From Sphingopyxis sp. OAS728 (lineage in GTDB: Bacteria > Pseudomonadota > Alphaproteobacteria > Sphingomonadales > Sphingomonadaceae), in the NCBI RefSeq assembly GCF_014873485.1, contig NZ_JADBDT010000001.1, positions 1,488,001-1,552,000 on the forward strand: DNA of 64,000 bases. The letters run 5' to 3'. Under the pieces are notes generated by a model. It saw nothing but the letters and a program-made list of their open reading frames with translations, did no database searches and was not told the origin of the DNA. Each line of letters begins with the position of its first letter. Position 1 is the first letter of the stretch. Made by a program: the position numbers and the translations under genes. Shown in pieces: positions 7,778 through 15,883 of this stretch.

Positions 7778-10123
7778 ATGAAGCACGACGGCAATGACCG
7801 CTTCTTTCGCCAGACCGAAGACGATGAAGGCCTCTCCTTCAGAGCCGATCCGACTACCGCGTTCGGCGCACCTGTCGCGCCCGCGCGCCTTGCGCTCATC
7901 GGTTGCTTCCGGCCGCGGCGCTGCGGCATCGCGACCTTTACCGCCGATACCTACGACCATCTGCGTCTCGCGGCACCTGACCTTTCCGTTGACATTTACG
8001 CGATGTGCGCAGGCGCCGACGCGCCAAGCGACCCGGCGATCGTTCAGACCATCGCCGAAACTAATGCCGAGAGCTATCGCCGCGCCGCCGAGGCGATCAA
8101 TCGGAGCGGCGCGAGCGCAGTGTGGCTCCAGCACGAGTTCGGAATATTCGGCGGGGCTGCCGGGAGCCTGGTCCTCGATTTCGTCGATCGCATTGCCGCG
8201 CCGCTCATCATAACCTTGCATACGGTGCTGGCGGAGCCGAGCCCCGAGCAGCGCCATGTGATGGACCGCCTCGTCGCGCGCGCTGCAAAGCTCGTCGTGA
8301 TGAGCGACTTTGGCCGCTCGACGCTGGTGGAGGTCTATGGCGCCGACCCCGGCCAGATCGAGCATATCGAGCATGGCACCCCAGACCGCTCCTTCGTCGA
8401 GATCAGCCCGCTGCGCGAAGCGCTCGGGATCGCCGCGCGGCCCGTGCTGTCGACGTTCGGCCTGATCGGCCCCGGCAAGGGGCTCGAGGCCGCGATCCGC
8501 GCCCTCCCGGCTGTTGCCGTCCACTACCCCGATATCATGTACCGCATTGTCGGCGCAACGCACCCCAATCTGATCGCGCGCGAGGGCGAGGCCTATCGCG
8601 ACAGTCTCAAGGCGCTCGCCGAAAGCCTCGGGGTGGCCGCCAATATCGCCTGGGAAGATCGTTTTCTCAATACCGACGAACTGCTCGAGCAGATCGAACT
8701 GTGCGACATCTATCTCGCCCCCTATCCGAATCTCCAGCAGATCACCTCGGGGACACTCGCCTATGCAGTCGCGCTCGGGCGCGCAGTGGTGTCGACCCCC
8801 TTCGTGCACGCGCGCGAACTGCTCCGCGATGACGTGGGCATTCTGCTCCCCGATGCCGACAGCGAGGCGATCGCCGAGGCGGTGCTCCTGCTGCTCGCGG
8901 TGCCCGAGGAGCGGCGCGCGCTGCAGCGGCGAGCCTATGCGCGCGGCCGCCTTACGCGATGGGGCGTGATCGCCCGTCAATGCGCCGAGCTCGTCCGCGA
9001 GGTCGCGGTGAAGGCCGAAAGCGTCTCCGACATGCGGCGCGCGCCATCGCTCGAAGGCGTCTGGGCCATGTGCGACGACGTCGGCATGATGCAGCACGCC
9101 ATCCATCTGGTGCCCGATCGCCGGCACGGCTATTGCATCGACGACAATGCGCGGGCGCTGATGCTGGTGCACAGCCTGCCAGGCCGCACGCAGCAGGAGG
9201 CGGAACAGCGCGCCCTCGGCTTTGCAAGCTTCATCCAGCACGCCTGGAACCCCGACCGGGGCCTTTTCCGCAATTTCATGGGCTATGACCGAAGCTGGCT
9301 CGAGGAGGCGGGATCGGAGGACAGCAATGGCCGAACGCTCTGGGCGCTGGGCCATGCCGCCGGCCGGGCGCGCTCGGGAGCGATGCGAAGCTGGGCGGCC
9401 GAGTGGTTCGACCGGACAGCGGGCATAACGGAAGGCTTCAAAAGCCCGCGCGCGATTGCGTTCGCTATTCTTGGTGCCGACGCATTGCTCGCGGCGAATC
9501 CCTCCAACGCCCGCGCTCGCGCGCTCATCGAGCGCGGCGGCGCCTTTCTGGGCGCGCTTTGGAAGGCAGGAAGCCGGGCCGGCTGGGAGTGGTTCGAAGC
9601 CGGACTGGCGTACGACAATGCGCGGCTTCCCGAGGCGCTGATCCGGGCCGGGCGCCGCCTCCCCTCGCTTCCACTGGAGGAAGCCGGGCTCGAGGCGCTC
9701 GACTGGCTCGCCTCGATGCAGACGGCTCCCGAGGGACATTTTCGTCCGGTCGGCTCGGAGAGCTTCAGCCGCGCCGGGGAGGTATTGCCGTTCGATCAGC
9801 AGCCGCTCGAGGCGTGGGCTACGGTTGCCGCGTGCGGCACGGCCTATAGCGGAAGCGGAGGAAGACGCTGGCGGGAATATGCCGAGACGGCCTATGCCTG
9901 GTTTCTGGGGCAGAACGACCGCGGCGCCTTGCTGGGAGACACCCGGTCCGGCCGTTGCCTCGACGGACTCACGCCGCGCGGTGTGAACCGGAACAGCGGC
10001 GCCGAGTCGATCCTTGCGTTCCACCTGGCGCACCGGACGATGGCCGACATATTCTGGCGCGATGCCGTGCCCTCGGCGACGAGCGCGGATCGGGGTGCCG
10101 CCCGCGCTGGCCTTGCGAGCTGA
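7778..10123 (+). CDS. Glycosyltransferase (GT4-like) with a C-terminal alpha-helical domain
   Basis: 781 residues from ATG 7778 (MKHDGNDRFF). Upstream in-frame sequence is not protein-like. Residues ~37-400 are a GT-B fold glycosyltransferase: LIGCFRPRRCGIATFT, VWLQHEFGIFGG, the FGLIGPGKGLEAAI donor-side loop, and a late YLAPYPNLQQITSGTLAYAV segment corresponding to the E-x7-E region. Residues ~415-781 form a second domain rich in Trp/Arg helices (GYCIDDNARALML, GLFRNFMGYDRSWLE), resembling an alpha/alpha toroid. It is followed 3 bases later by manC, so the donor is plausibly GDP-mannose. Such two-domain proteins occur in alphaproteobacterial stress and storage-glycan clusters; the product is unknown. 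Confidence 0.8.
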   Translation: MKHDGNDRFFRQTEDDEGLSFRADPTTAFGAPVAPARLALIGCFRPRRCGIATFTADTYDHLRLAAPDLSVDIYAMCAGADAPSDPAIVQTIAETNAESYRRAAEAINRSGASAVWLQHEFGIFGGAAGSLVLDFVDRIAAPLIITLHTVLAEPSPEQRHVMDRLVARAAKLVVMSDFGRSTLVEVYGADPGQIEHIEHGTPDRSFVEISPLREALGIAARPVLSTFGLIGPGKGLEAAIRALPAVAVHYPDIMYRIVGATHPNLIAREGEAYRDSLKALAESLGVAANIAWEDRFLNTDELLEQIELCDIYLAPYPNLQQITSGTLAYAVALGRAVVSTPFVHARELLRDDVGILLPDADSEAIAEAVLLLLAVPEERRALQRRAYARGRLTRWGVIARQCAELVREVAVKAESVSDMRRAPSLEGVWAMCDDVGMMQHAIHLVPDRRHGYCIDDNARALMLVHSLPGRTQQEAEQRALGFASFIQHAWNPDRGLFRNFMGYDRSWLEEAGSEDSNGRTLWALGHAAGRARSGAMRSWAAEWFDRTAGITEGFKSPRAIAFAILGADALLAANPSNARARALIERGGAFLGALWKAGSRAGWEWFEAGLAYDNARLPEALIRAGRRLPSLPLEEAGLEALDWLASMQTAPEGHFRPVGSESFSRAGEVLPFDQQPLEAWATVAACGTAYSGSGGRRWREYAETAYAWFLGQNDRGALLGDTRSGRCLDGLTPRGVNRNSGAESILAFHLAHRTMADIFWRDAVPSATSADRGAARAGLAS

Positions 10124-10126
10124 CCG

Positions 10127-11158
10127 ATGACGCCGTCCATCCAGCCCGTGATCCTCTGCGGCGGCGCGGGAACGCGCCTCTGGCCCGCTTCCCGCGGCGC
10201 GCGCGCCAAGCAGTTCCTCGACATTCTCGGCGAGGAAAGCTTGTTCGCGCGCACGCTTGCGCGTGTTGCCGGACCCGGGTTCGGCCGGCCGCTCGTCATT
10301 TGCGGGACGCAGCATGTCGCCATGGTTCGCGCGCAGTCGGGAGATCATGCGCCGCGCCTCATCGTCGAGCCGGCTCCCCGCAACACGGCAGCCGCGGTGG
10401 CGCTTGCGGTCGCGGGCGCCAGCCCGGACGCGCTTCTTCTCGTGATGCCGAGCGACCATATCATCACCGACGTTGCAGCCTTTCATCGCGCCATCGGTCA
10501 AGCAGCGTCGCTGGCGCGCGAAGACTGGCTCGTCACTTTCGGCATCGAGCCCGAGCGGCCCGACACCGGCTTCGGATATATTGCGAGCGGCGCGCCGATC
10601 GGCGACTCGGCCTTCGCGGTCCGCCGCTTCATCGAAAAGCCGCCGCTGAAGGATGCGGAAGCGATGCTCGCCGAAGGCGGCTACAGCTGGAACGCCGGGA
10701 TATTCCTTTTTCGCGCCGGCGCGATGCGCGCCGCCATGCTGACGCACTGCCCCGCAATTTTCGAGGCGGCGGAGGCCGGGTTCGCCAAGGGCGCGGAGAA
10801 TGGCGACACGCTCCTTGCCGACCGCACCGCTTTCGAGGCCGCGCCATCGGACTCGATCGACTATGCGGTGATGGAAAAGCATGACCGTGTCGCGGTCGTT
10901 CCCGTCGCGATGGGCTGGTCCGATCTCGGCAGCTGGCAAGCTGTGCACGCGCTCGCCGGCTGCGACGAGGCGGGCAATGCCTGCGCTGGCGACCTGTTCG
11001 CGCTCGACAGCCGCGGCTGTCTCGTACGCGCCGAAGGCAAGCGCGTGTCGCTCGTCGGAATGGAAGATGTCGCCGTCATCGTCGACGGAGACGATATTCT
11101 CGTCATGCCGCTGGCGCGCTCGCAGGACGTTCGCGCCGCCGCGCTCGCCCGGCAGTAA
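10127..11158 (+). CDS. manC: Mannose-1-phosphate guanylyltransferase
   Basis: 343 residues. The nucleotidyltransferase signature ILCGGAGTRLWPASR is at 9-23, the metal-binding MPSDHII near 109-115, and FIEKP near 168, the classic order for GTP:mannose-1-P guanylyltransferases. It converts mannose-1-phosphate and GTP to GDP-mannose. The protein stops after the nucleotidyltransferase and short beta-helix portion and lacks the C-terminal cupin (isomerase) domain of bifunctional enzymes, so it is monofunctional. It is placed between the glycosyltransferase (3-base gap) and a phosphomannomutase-like gene, giving a compact GDP-mannose supply module. Confidence 0.88.
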   Translation: MTPSIQPVILCGGAGTRLWPASRGARAKQFLDILGEESLFARTLARVAGPGFGRPLVICGTQHVAMVRAQSGDHAPRLIVEPAPRNTAAAVALAVAGASPDALLLVMPSDHIITDVAAFHRAIGQAASLAREDWLVTFGIEPERPDTGFGYIASGAPIGDSAFAVRRFIEKPPLKDAEAMLAEGGYSWNAGIFLFRAGAMRAAMLTHCPAIFEAAEAGFAKGAENGDTLLADRTAFEAAPSDSIDYAVMEKHDRVAVVPVAMGWSDLGSWQAVHALAGCDEAGNACAGDLFALDSRGCLVRAEGKRVSLVGMEDVAVIVDGDDILVMPLARSQDVRAAALARQ

Positions 11159-11274
11159 TCCAACCGGCAGCTCGCGGCGCACGCCGCGCGCTGCCGCATC
11201 CCATGATCCACGACACTGATGGCCGGACCGCACAGCCTGCGTTCTACGGCACTAAAAAAAGGGAAGACCAATCG

Positions 11275-12021
11275 ATGAAGCAACTCGTGGCATTCGACCT
11301 TGATGGCACCTTGGCAGAAAGCAAGCAGCCGCTGCCACCCGAAATGGCCGAAGCGTTGGCCGATCTGCTCGAGGTGATTGACGTGGCGGTGATCTCGGGA
11401 GGCGACTGGCCGCAATTCGACAAGCAGGTTGCGAGCCGCCTCCCCGAGCGCGCCGACCGCGCCCGGCTCTGGCTTATGCCGACAACGGGAACGAAGCTGT
11501 ACACGCATGCAAATGGTGAATGGCGCCCGGTCTATGCCGAGCTTTTCGACGACGAGCAGAAGCGCGAGATCCTGAACGCTTTCGACGCGTCGCTTGAGGC
11601 AACCGGTTTCGTGCCGGAAGAAACCTGGGGAGAGCGGATCGAGGATCGCGGCAGCCAGATTACCTTCTCGGCGCTTGGCCAACAGGCTCCGGTACACGCC
11701 AAGGAGGTCTGGGATCCCGATTTCGCGAAGCGAAAGATCATCCAGGCCGATCTCAAATCCCGGCTTGCCGGCCTGTCGATCAACATGGGCGGCGCGACGT
11801 CGATCGATGTCACCCGCGCGGGCGTCGACAAGGGCTATGGTCTGAAAAAGCTCGCCGAGACCAGCGGCATTGCACTCGACGCGATGCTGTTCATTGGCGA
11901 TGCGATCTTCCCTGGTGGAAATGATTATCTCGCAAAGGAGATCGGGCTCGACACCGTCCGCGTGCGCGATCCCGAAGAGACACGCGCCGTCATCGCGGCA
12001 CTTGTCGCCTGCCACAAATAG
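11275..12021 (+). CDS. HAD-IIB hydrolase fold, eukaryotic-type phosphomannomutase-like
   Basis: 248 residues from ATG 11275, with AGGGAAG about 10 bases upstream. HAD motif I is DLDGT (D8, D10). The C-terminal metal site is GDAIFPGGNDY, which carries the PGGND signature of the eukaryotic-type phosphomannomutase group (PMM1/2). An EDRGSQITFSALGQQ strand corresponds to the cap-domain core of that group. The predicted reaction is mannose-6-phosphate to mannose-1-phosphate, feeding manC immediately upstream. A trehalose- or sucrose-phosphate-phosphatase role is the main alternative, but the GGND motif and neighbours favour phosphomannomutase. The gap to manC is 116 bases, so a separate promoter is possible. 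Confidence 0.72.
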   Translation: MKQLVAFDLDGTLAESKQPLPPEMAEALADLLEVIDVAVISGGDWPQFDKQVASRLPERADRARLWLMPTTGTKLYTHANGEWRPVYAELFDDEQKREILNAFDASLEATGFVPEETWGERIEDRGSQITFSALGQQAPVHAKEVWDPDFAKRKIIQADLKSRLAGLSINMGGATSIDVTRAGVDKGYGLKKLAETSGIALDAMLFIGDAIFPGGNDYLAKEIGLDTVRVRDPEETRAVIAALVACHK

Positions 12022-12115
12022 CCCCCGGCGCGAATCGCGCCGCAACAGGCCGTAGGGTCAGGCCCGCCTCCGGGGCGTGACACGACCGACGGTGCTCGGT
12101 GAGGAAGGACCCGCA

Positions 12116-13615
12116 ATGCTGGCGCCGCAAGCCAAGATAAGCGAAGATGATCTCGAAACCGGATTGCGGCGGCTTGTCGTCGAAGCGCTCTTCTCGAATA
12201 CGACGGCGGCGCTCACGACGGGCGTCGTGCTCACGGCTTTTGCCCTCCATCTCGGCGCAAACAATGCGACGATCGGACTGCTTGCCGCGATCCCCTTCCT
12301 GACCCAGCTGGCGCAGGTACCGGCGATCGCGCTCGTGAGCCGTTTGCGCCAGAGAAAACGGATCGCGGTGTTTTCGAGCATCTTCGGGCGGACGATGCTC
12401 GGCGTGATGGCGCTGGCGCCATTCGCCGGCGCACTCGGCCTTCCGATCATGGTCGCCGCGACGTTCGTCCTTTGCGCGCTGGGCGCGGTGGGCGGCTGCG
12501 CGTGGAACAGCTGGCTGCGGGATCTGGCTCCCGAAGAGCGGATGGGCCGCATCTTCGCGCGGCGCACCTTTTTCGCTACGCTGACGACGCTGATCGCCGG
12601 TGTTGCGGCGGCCGCGGCACTCGAGTTGACGCCCGCGGGCGGCGCGGCGCGCGACTGGAGCTTCGCGGCGCTCTACGCCACCGGTTGCGCTGCCGGGCTT
12701 GCCAGTGCATGGATCGTGGCCCGCATCCCCGAACCACAGATGCCCCGACCGGCCGAGAGGAGCCTGCACCTTCTCGAACAGCTTCGCATGCCCTTCCGCG
12801 ACCGCAATTTCGCGCGGTTGATCGCCTTTCTGGGTACCTGGCAGTTCGCCATCAACTTCGCGACGCCCTTTTTCACCGTCTATCTCGTCCGGCAGCTCGG
12901 ATATGACATGACAGTCGTGATGGGTCTCTCGATCGCCAGCCAGCTTGCCAATGCGTTTGCGCTACGCGGCTGGGGCGCCCTGGCCGATCGCTTTGCGAAC
13001 AAGTCGGTCCTGCTTGTCGCCGCGCCGGCTTATATCGCTTGCATCGTGGCGATGGCGGGGGCGTCGCAGTTTGAAGACGACGCTTTTCGCCTCGTCTGGC
13101 TTGGCGCGCTGCACATTCTGATGGGCGGCGCTGTCGCCGGCGTCACGCTCGCGACCGCCAATATCGCGCTCAAGCTGTCGCCGCGCGGCGAGGCGGCATC
13201 CTATCTCGCCGCAAGTGCGGTGGTGACCGCGGTCGCGGCGGGGAGCGCGCCGATCCTCGGCGGCGCGCTCGCCGACTTTTTCGCGGCGCGGCAACTCGAA
13301 CTCGTCGGCCGTTGGACCAACCCGGACGGCGTCTTCACCTATCTGTCGGTTCGCCTTGGCAGCTGGGACTTTTATTTCCTGCTGTCGGCGCTGCTCGGGC
13401 TTTATGCGCTGCACCGCCTTGGCCATGTTGAGGAGACGGGCGAGGCGAGCCGCGAAGAGGTGCTGCGCCAGCTGGTGAAGGAAACGCGCGGCTCGATCCA
13501 CAATTTCTCGACGGTAACCGGACTCAAGGCGCTGACCGACCTCCCGGCCGGCCTCGTGCGCGAGATCCGCGTCCGGCAGCGCTTTTTTCGCATCCGCGCT
13601 GCCGGAATGCGCTGA
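12116..13615 (+). CDS. MFS-type transporter
   Basis: 499 residues from ATG 12116, chosen over the GTG at 12077 because AGGAAGGA lies 6 bases upstream. About twelve hydrophobic segments are visible, with a charged loop SRLRQRKRIA after the second or third helix like the MFS A-motif, and WNSWLRDLAPEERMGRIFARR between helices 4 and 5. A ~60-residue soluble tail ends the protein. Family: major facilitator superfamily. The substrate cannot be read; export or import of a sugar or solute is an inference from the neighbouring mannose genes. It converges with the SDR gene, leaving only 5 bases between the stops. Confidence 0.8.
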   Translation: MLAPQAKISEDDLETGLRRLVVEALFSNTTAALTTGVVLTAFALHLGANNATIGLLAAIPFLTQLAQVPAIALVSRLRQRKRIAVFSSIFGRTMLGVMALAPFAGALGLPIMVAATFVLCALGAVGGCAWNSWLRDLAPEERMGRIFARRTFFATLTTLIAGVAAAAALELTPAGGAARDWSFAALYATGCAAGLASAWIVARIPEPQMPRPAERSLHLLEQLRMPFRDRNFARLIAFLGTWQFAINFATPFFTVYLVRQLGYDMTVVMGLSIASQLANAFALRGWGALADRFANKSVLLVAAPAYIACIVAMAGASQFEDDAFRLVWLGALHILMGGAVAGVTLATANIALKLSPRGEAASYLAASAVVTAVAAGSAPILGGALADFFAARQLELVGRWTNPDGVFTYLSVRLGSWDFYFLLSALLGLYALHRLGHVEETGEASREEVLRQLVKETRGSIHNFSTVTGLKALTDLPAGLVREIRVRQRFFRIRAAGMR

Positions 13616-13620
13616 CCCCG

Positions 13621-14376
13621 TCAGGGATGCTCGAGCCGCGTCTCGACCCGCATCAGGGAGACTGCCGTGCGCCGTGGCTGGCTAAGCATGAAATGCGTCG
13701 CCGCTGCGATATCTTCCGCGCGCAGCATCTTGTGCGCGTTGATCAGCTCGCGCTGCTTTTCGGGCGGGAATTCGGGATATTGGAAATCCGCCCCAGTGAA
13801 GCCGGGCTCGATCAGGCCGACCTTGATATCCTCCTCGGCAAGCTCTTGCCGAAACGACTGCGCGAAGCCCTGAATGCCTGATTTCGCCGCAACATAGATC
13901 GAACTTCCCGGTTTTTTGGATACCGCCGACATCGAACCGATGAAGATGATGTCGCTTCCCGCCTCCATGCGGCGCGCCGCTTCCTGGGCGCAGATCAGAT
14001 AGGCGGTAAGATCGGTGTCGAGCTGATAGCGGGTCTCGCTTTCGCCGCTGTCGGCGAGTGCCGCAGCGGGCACCGCCGCGTTGACGATCGCGATGTCGAT
14101 CCCGCCAAGATAGGCCTCGGCCGCCTCGAAAAAGCGGTCGACATCCTCGGCGATGGAGAGGTCGACGTTGATGCCGTCGCCCTCGCCGACTTCGTCGATG
14201 CGCTTCAGTGCGTCGTCGAGATGCTCGGGGGTGCGGCCGCATATGAATACGCGTACGCCATAACTCGCCAAAAGCACCGCAATAGCGCGTCCGATGCCGG
14301 TCGTGCCTCCGGTGATGATGGCGCGCCGGCCATCGAGGCTCGGCTGTTCGGTATGGGCGTCCTGTTCGTCGATCAT
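13621..14376 (-). CDS. Short-chain dehydrogenase/reductase
   Basis: 251 residues from ATG 14376 (MIDEQDAHTE), with AGGAG 9 bases upstream. Upstream in-frame sequence is Arg-rich and excluded. NAD(P)-binding motif TGGTTGIG is at 22-29, then NAAVP (NNAG position), catalytic Ser in GSMS (148-150), Tyr161 and Lys165 in YVAAK. A classical SDR, cytoplasmic. The N-terminal DEQDAHTEQPSLDG extension is typical of general-stress SDRs such as YdaD/GsiB-neighbour types. A possible EcfG-like promoter overlaps the palindrome at 14430-14447. Substrate unknown. Confidence 0.86.
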   Translation of the reverse strand: MIDEQDAHTEQPSLDGRRAIITGGTTGIGRAIAVLLASYGVRVFICGRTPEHLDDALKRIDEVGEGDGINVDLSIAEDVDRFFEAAEAYLGGIDIAIVNAAVPAAALADSGESETRYQLDTDLTAYLICAQEAARRMEAGSDIIFIGSMSAVSKKPGSSIYVAAKSGIQGFAQSFRQELAEEDIKVGLIEPGFTGADFQYPEFPPEKQRELINAHKMLRAEDIAAATHFMLSQPRRTAVSLMRVETRLEHP

Positions 14377-14429
14377 CAGCGGCTCCTTGCTTGCACGCGT
14401 TTGCCTGCCCCTCTCCCATGCGACGCTTC

Positions 14430-14447
14430 GGAACCGCCGGCGGTTCC
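14430..14447. repeat. 18-bp perfect palindrome in the divergent promoter region
   Basis: GGAACCGCCGGCGGTTCC is a perfect palindrome between the SDR gene (minus) and the small protein at 14590 (plus). Read on the minus strand, its outer GGAAC is followed after 17 bases by CGTC, one base off the EcfG -10 CGTT, so it may place a stress promoter 46 bases upstream of the SDR start. It could equally be an operator. Confidence 0.45.
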
Positions 14448-14589
14448 ACCACGCACGCGTCCCTGCCAAGAATTGCCTTGGAACGAGCGTGCCGTGTGAT
14501 GGCGCATGCTACCGGAATTACAGCAGGGCGACAGGCAACTCCGGACCCGCCCGTCCGTTACTGCGGTGGGGGGTCAACGGAGACTCGAT

Positions 14590-14844
14590 ATGGGAATAGG
14601 TCGAAAAATTGTCGGAGCGGCGACGCTCGGCGCACTTTTCTATTTCACCCGCCGCCCCGCCCCGCCCGCAAAGGCGGACCGTCACAGCGCGGCATTTTCC
14701 GACGGAGAAACGCATCCCGAAAATTTCGATCAGACGCGCTCGGCGGGTCCCGATGGTATGCGAGATGACGTCCGCCGCCCGTGGGAGCGCGTCGACCAGG
14801 CAGGAGACGAATCCTTCCCGGCCAGCGACCCGCCGGCCTATTGA
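14590..14844 (+). CDS. Small hypothetical protein with DESFPASDPPAY C-terminus
   Basis: 84 residues from ATG 14590, with ACGGAGA upstream. An N-terminal hydrophobic stretch (IVGAATLGALFYF, residues 6-18) may be a membrane anchor or signal anchor. The rest is polar and likely disordered. It ends in GDESFPASDPPAY, a short C-terminal motif found in many small sphingomonad and rhizobial proteins. Function is unknown. It starts the group of three short genes at 14590-15385. Confidence 0.6.
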   Translation: MGIGRKIVGAATLGALFYFTRRPAPPAKADRHSAAFSDGETHPENFDQTRSAGPDGMRDDVRRPWERVDQAGDESFPASDPPAY

Positions 14845-14857
14845 GCGCACGACGCCG

Positions 14858-15109
14858 ATGCCGACCTTCACGTTACGATATAAAGATGACGGGCTTGGCC
14901 TCGATAAGCGCGTCGAGTTCGATGCGACGAGCCCGGCGGTGGCGCTCGGCGTCGCGAGCGCTGAACGGGAGGGACGCAGGGCGATCCTCCTTGCCGACGG
15001 CGAACCGCTGTGCGAACTCGCGCGCGAGAGCGAGGGCTATTGGCGCATAGCAGGCGCATCCTGCACAGGCGGTTGGGTCACCGCCCCGTCTTTCGGACGC
15101 CAGGAATGA
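14858..15109 (+). CDS. Small hypothetical protein
   Basis: 83 residues from ATG 14858 (MPTFTLRYKDDGLGLDKRVE), 13 bases after the previous stop. Predicted beta-alpha pattern with a central VALGVASAEREGRRAILLADGEPL segment, the look of a small DUF found in alphaproteobacteria (position-specific indexing of a residue-level sensor is not apparent). There is no strong ribosome site, so translation may be coupled to the preceding gene. Function unknown. Confidence 0.5.
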   Translation: MPTFTLRYKDDGLGLDKRVEFDATSPAVALGVASAEREGRRAILLADGEPLCELARESEGYWRIAGASCTGGWVTAPSFGRQE

Positions 15110-15187
15110 GAATGCCATCGACGTTGTGCCAGGCGGCCCGGCGCTGCGTGCGCCATAAAGACGGCTTGGTCATAGAGGAATAAGGCG

Positions 15188-15385
15188 ATGACCGTTTCGA
15201 AAAAGAAGGGTCGTTCGGTCGACCGCGAACGGGTCAGCCTGACGCAGCCGCACGAGGTTCAAGGTTGGGCGAAGCGCCTCGGCGTTAGCGAGGAAAGGCT
15301 GCGGGCTGCCGTCGGAAAGGTGGGCCATGTCGCATATGATGTGCGCGCCTATTTCCTGTCCGGCCGCGAGCGGGACGACGCGTAA
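15188..15385 (+). CDS. DUF3606 family protein
   Basis: 65 residues with AATAAGGCG upstream. The sequence DRERVSLTQPHEVQGWAKRL followed by GVSEERLRAAVGKVGHVAYDV is the DUF3606 pattern (D-R-x-R-V/I, then a helix-turn with WxxxxGVSxxxLxxAV). These are tiny helical proteins of unknown role, common in stress loci of Rhizobiales and Sphingomonadales. Confidence 0.75.
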   Translation: MTVSKKKGRSVDRERVSLTQPHEVQGWAKRLGVSEERLRAAVGKVGHVAYDVRAYFLSGRERDDA

Positions 15386-15549
15386 GACTGATCGGCGGCT
15401 TGCCGTTCTCCGTCCTGGCCGGGCACATGCCGGCGCTCCTCGGGGCGCCCGACCCGGTTCGCTCGCGGAACTTTTCGAGGCGTGAGCTATTGTTCAGGCA
15501 GCCGAAGCTCGCGTATCCCGACTCCCGAACGAAGGCCGAGCTTCGGCCC

Positions 15550-15602
15550 GACGATTTGAGAATCGTCTCCCTGACGCCTTCAGGCTGGCGACCGCCTGAA
15601 GG
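15550..15602. repeat. Two adjacent perfect hairpins
   Basis: The first is GACGATT-tgag-AATCGTC (15550-15567), a 7-bp stem. The second is CCTTCAGGC-tggcgacc-GCCTGAAGG (15577-15602), a 9-bp stem. Neither has a T-run. They lie in the gene-free stretch 15386-15883 between the DUF3606 gene and the integrase. They may be recombination-site arms or RNA structure. Confidence 0.55.
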
Positions 15603-15640
15603 GCCGATGGGGCTTTCTCTTGAGCTTGCTTACGAGAACG

Positions 15641-15672
15641 AAAAGGCCTCGCTCCCTCCGCGGGGCCTTTTT
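15641..15672. terminator. Bidirectional intrinsic terminator
   Basis: AAAAGGCCTC and GGGGCCTTTTT form a 10-bp stem with one G-T pair, flanked by an A-run on the left and a T-run on the right. It can stop transcripts from both sides, and separates the small stress genes from the integrase scar. Confidence 0.65.
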
Positions 15673-15791
15673 GCTCGTTGGCGCCGGATCCGAACGCAGA
15701 GGCGGTAGCTTATCCTGCTCTTCCTGCCAGCCGCCGCCAAGCTTGGGCTTGCCACCCCGCTTCTAGTCTGGGCCGTCATGCTCTCCTCCTC

Positions 15792-15813
15792 CAAACTCAC
15801 CTTTGCGAGTTTG
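15792..15813 (-). terminator. Hairpin just beyond the tRNA fragment
   Basis: CAAACTC-acctttgc-GAGTTTG forms a perfect 7-bp stem 5 bases past the CCA of the tRNA 3' fragment at 15819-15846. It is probably the terminator of the original tRNA gene, carried along with it. Confidence 0.4.
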
Positions 15814-15818
15814 AGCGG

Positions 15819-15846
15819 TGGTGGACAGGGCTGAATTCGAACCAGC
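15819..15846 (-). other. Orphan tRNA 3' end (T-arm, acceptor strand and CCA), likely integration-site core
   Basis: On the minus strand, GCTGG-TTCGAAT-TCAGC is a complete 5-bp T-arm with the canonical loop (one G-U pair). It is followed by CCTGTCC, discriminator A and encoded CCA. Upstream bases do not form an anticodon or D arm; they run into the integrase coding end. It is therefore the 3' part of a tRNA, as left at one end of an element that integrated into that tRNA gene. It does not match the 3' end of the tRNA-Trp at 17323. Confidence 0.6.
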
Positions 15847-15883
15847 AGCACAGACGTCTTCGTGTCCATGCAACGGCCGATGC

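Noticed and set aside
15400..15708. 102-residue ORF downstream of the DUF3606 gene
   Set aside because: It runs across two hairpins and a terminator, has no ribosome site and no protein-like pattern.
15819..15846. Full tRNA gene
   Set aside because: Only the T-arm, acceptor 3' strand and CCA fold. The bases upstream do not form an anticodon or D arm and are the end of the integrase gene.
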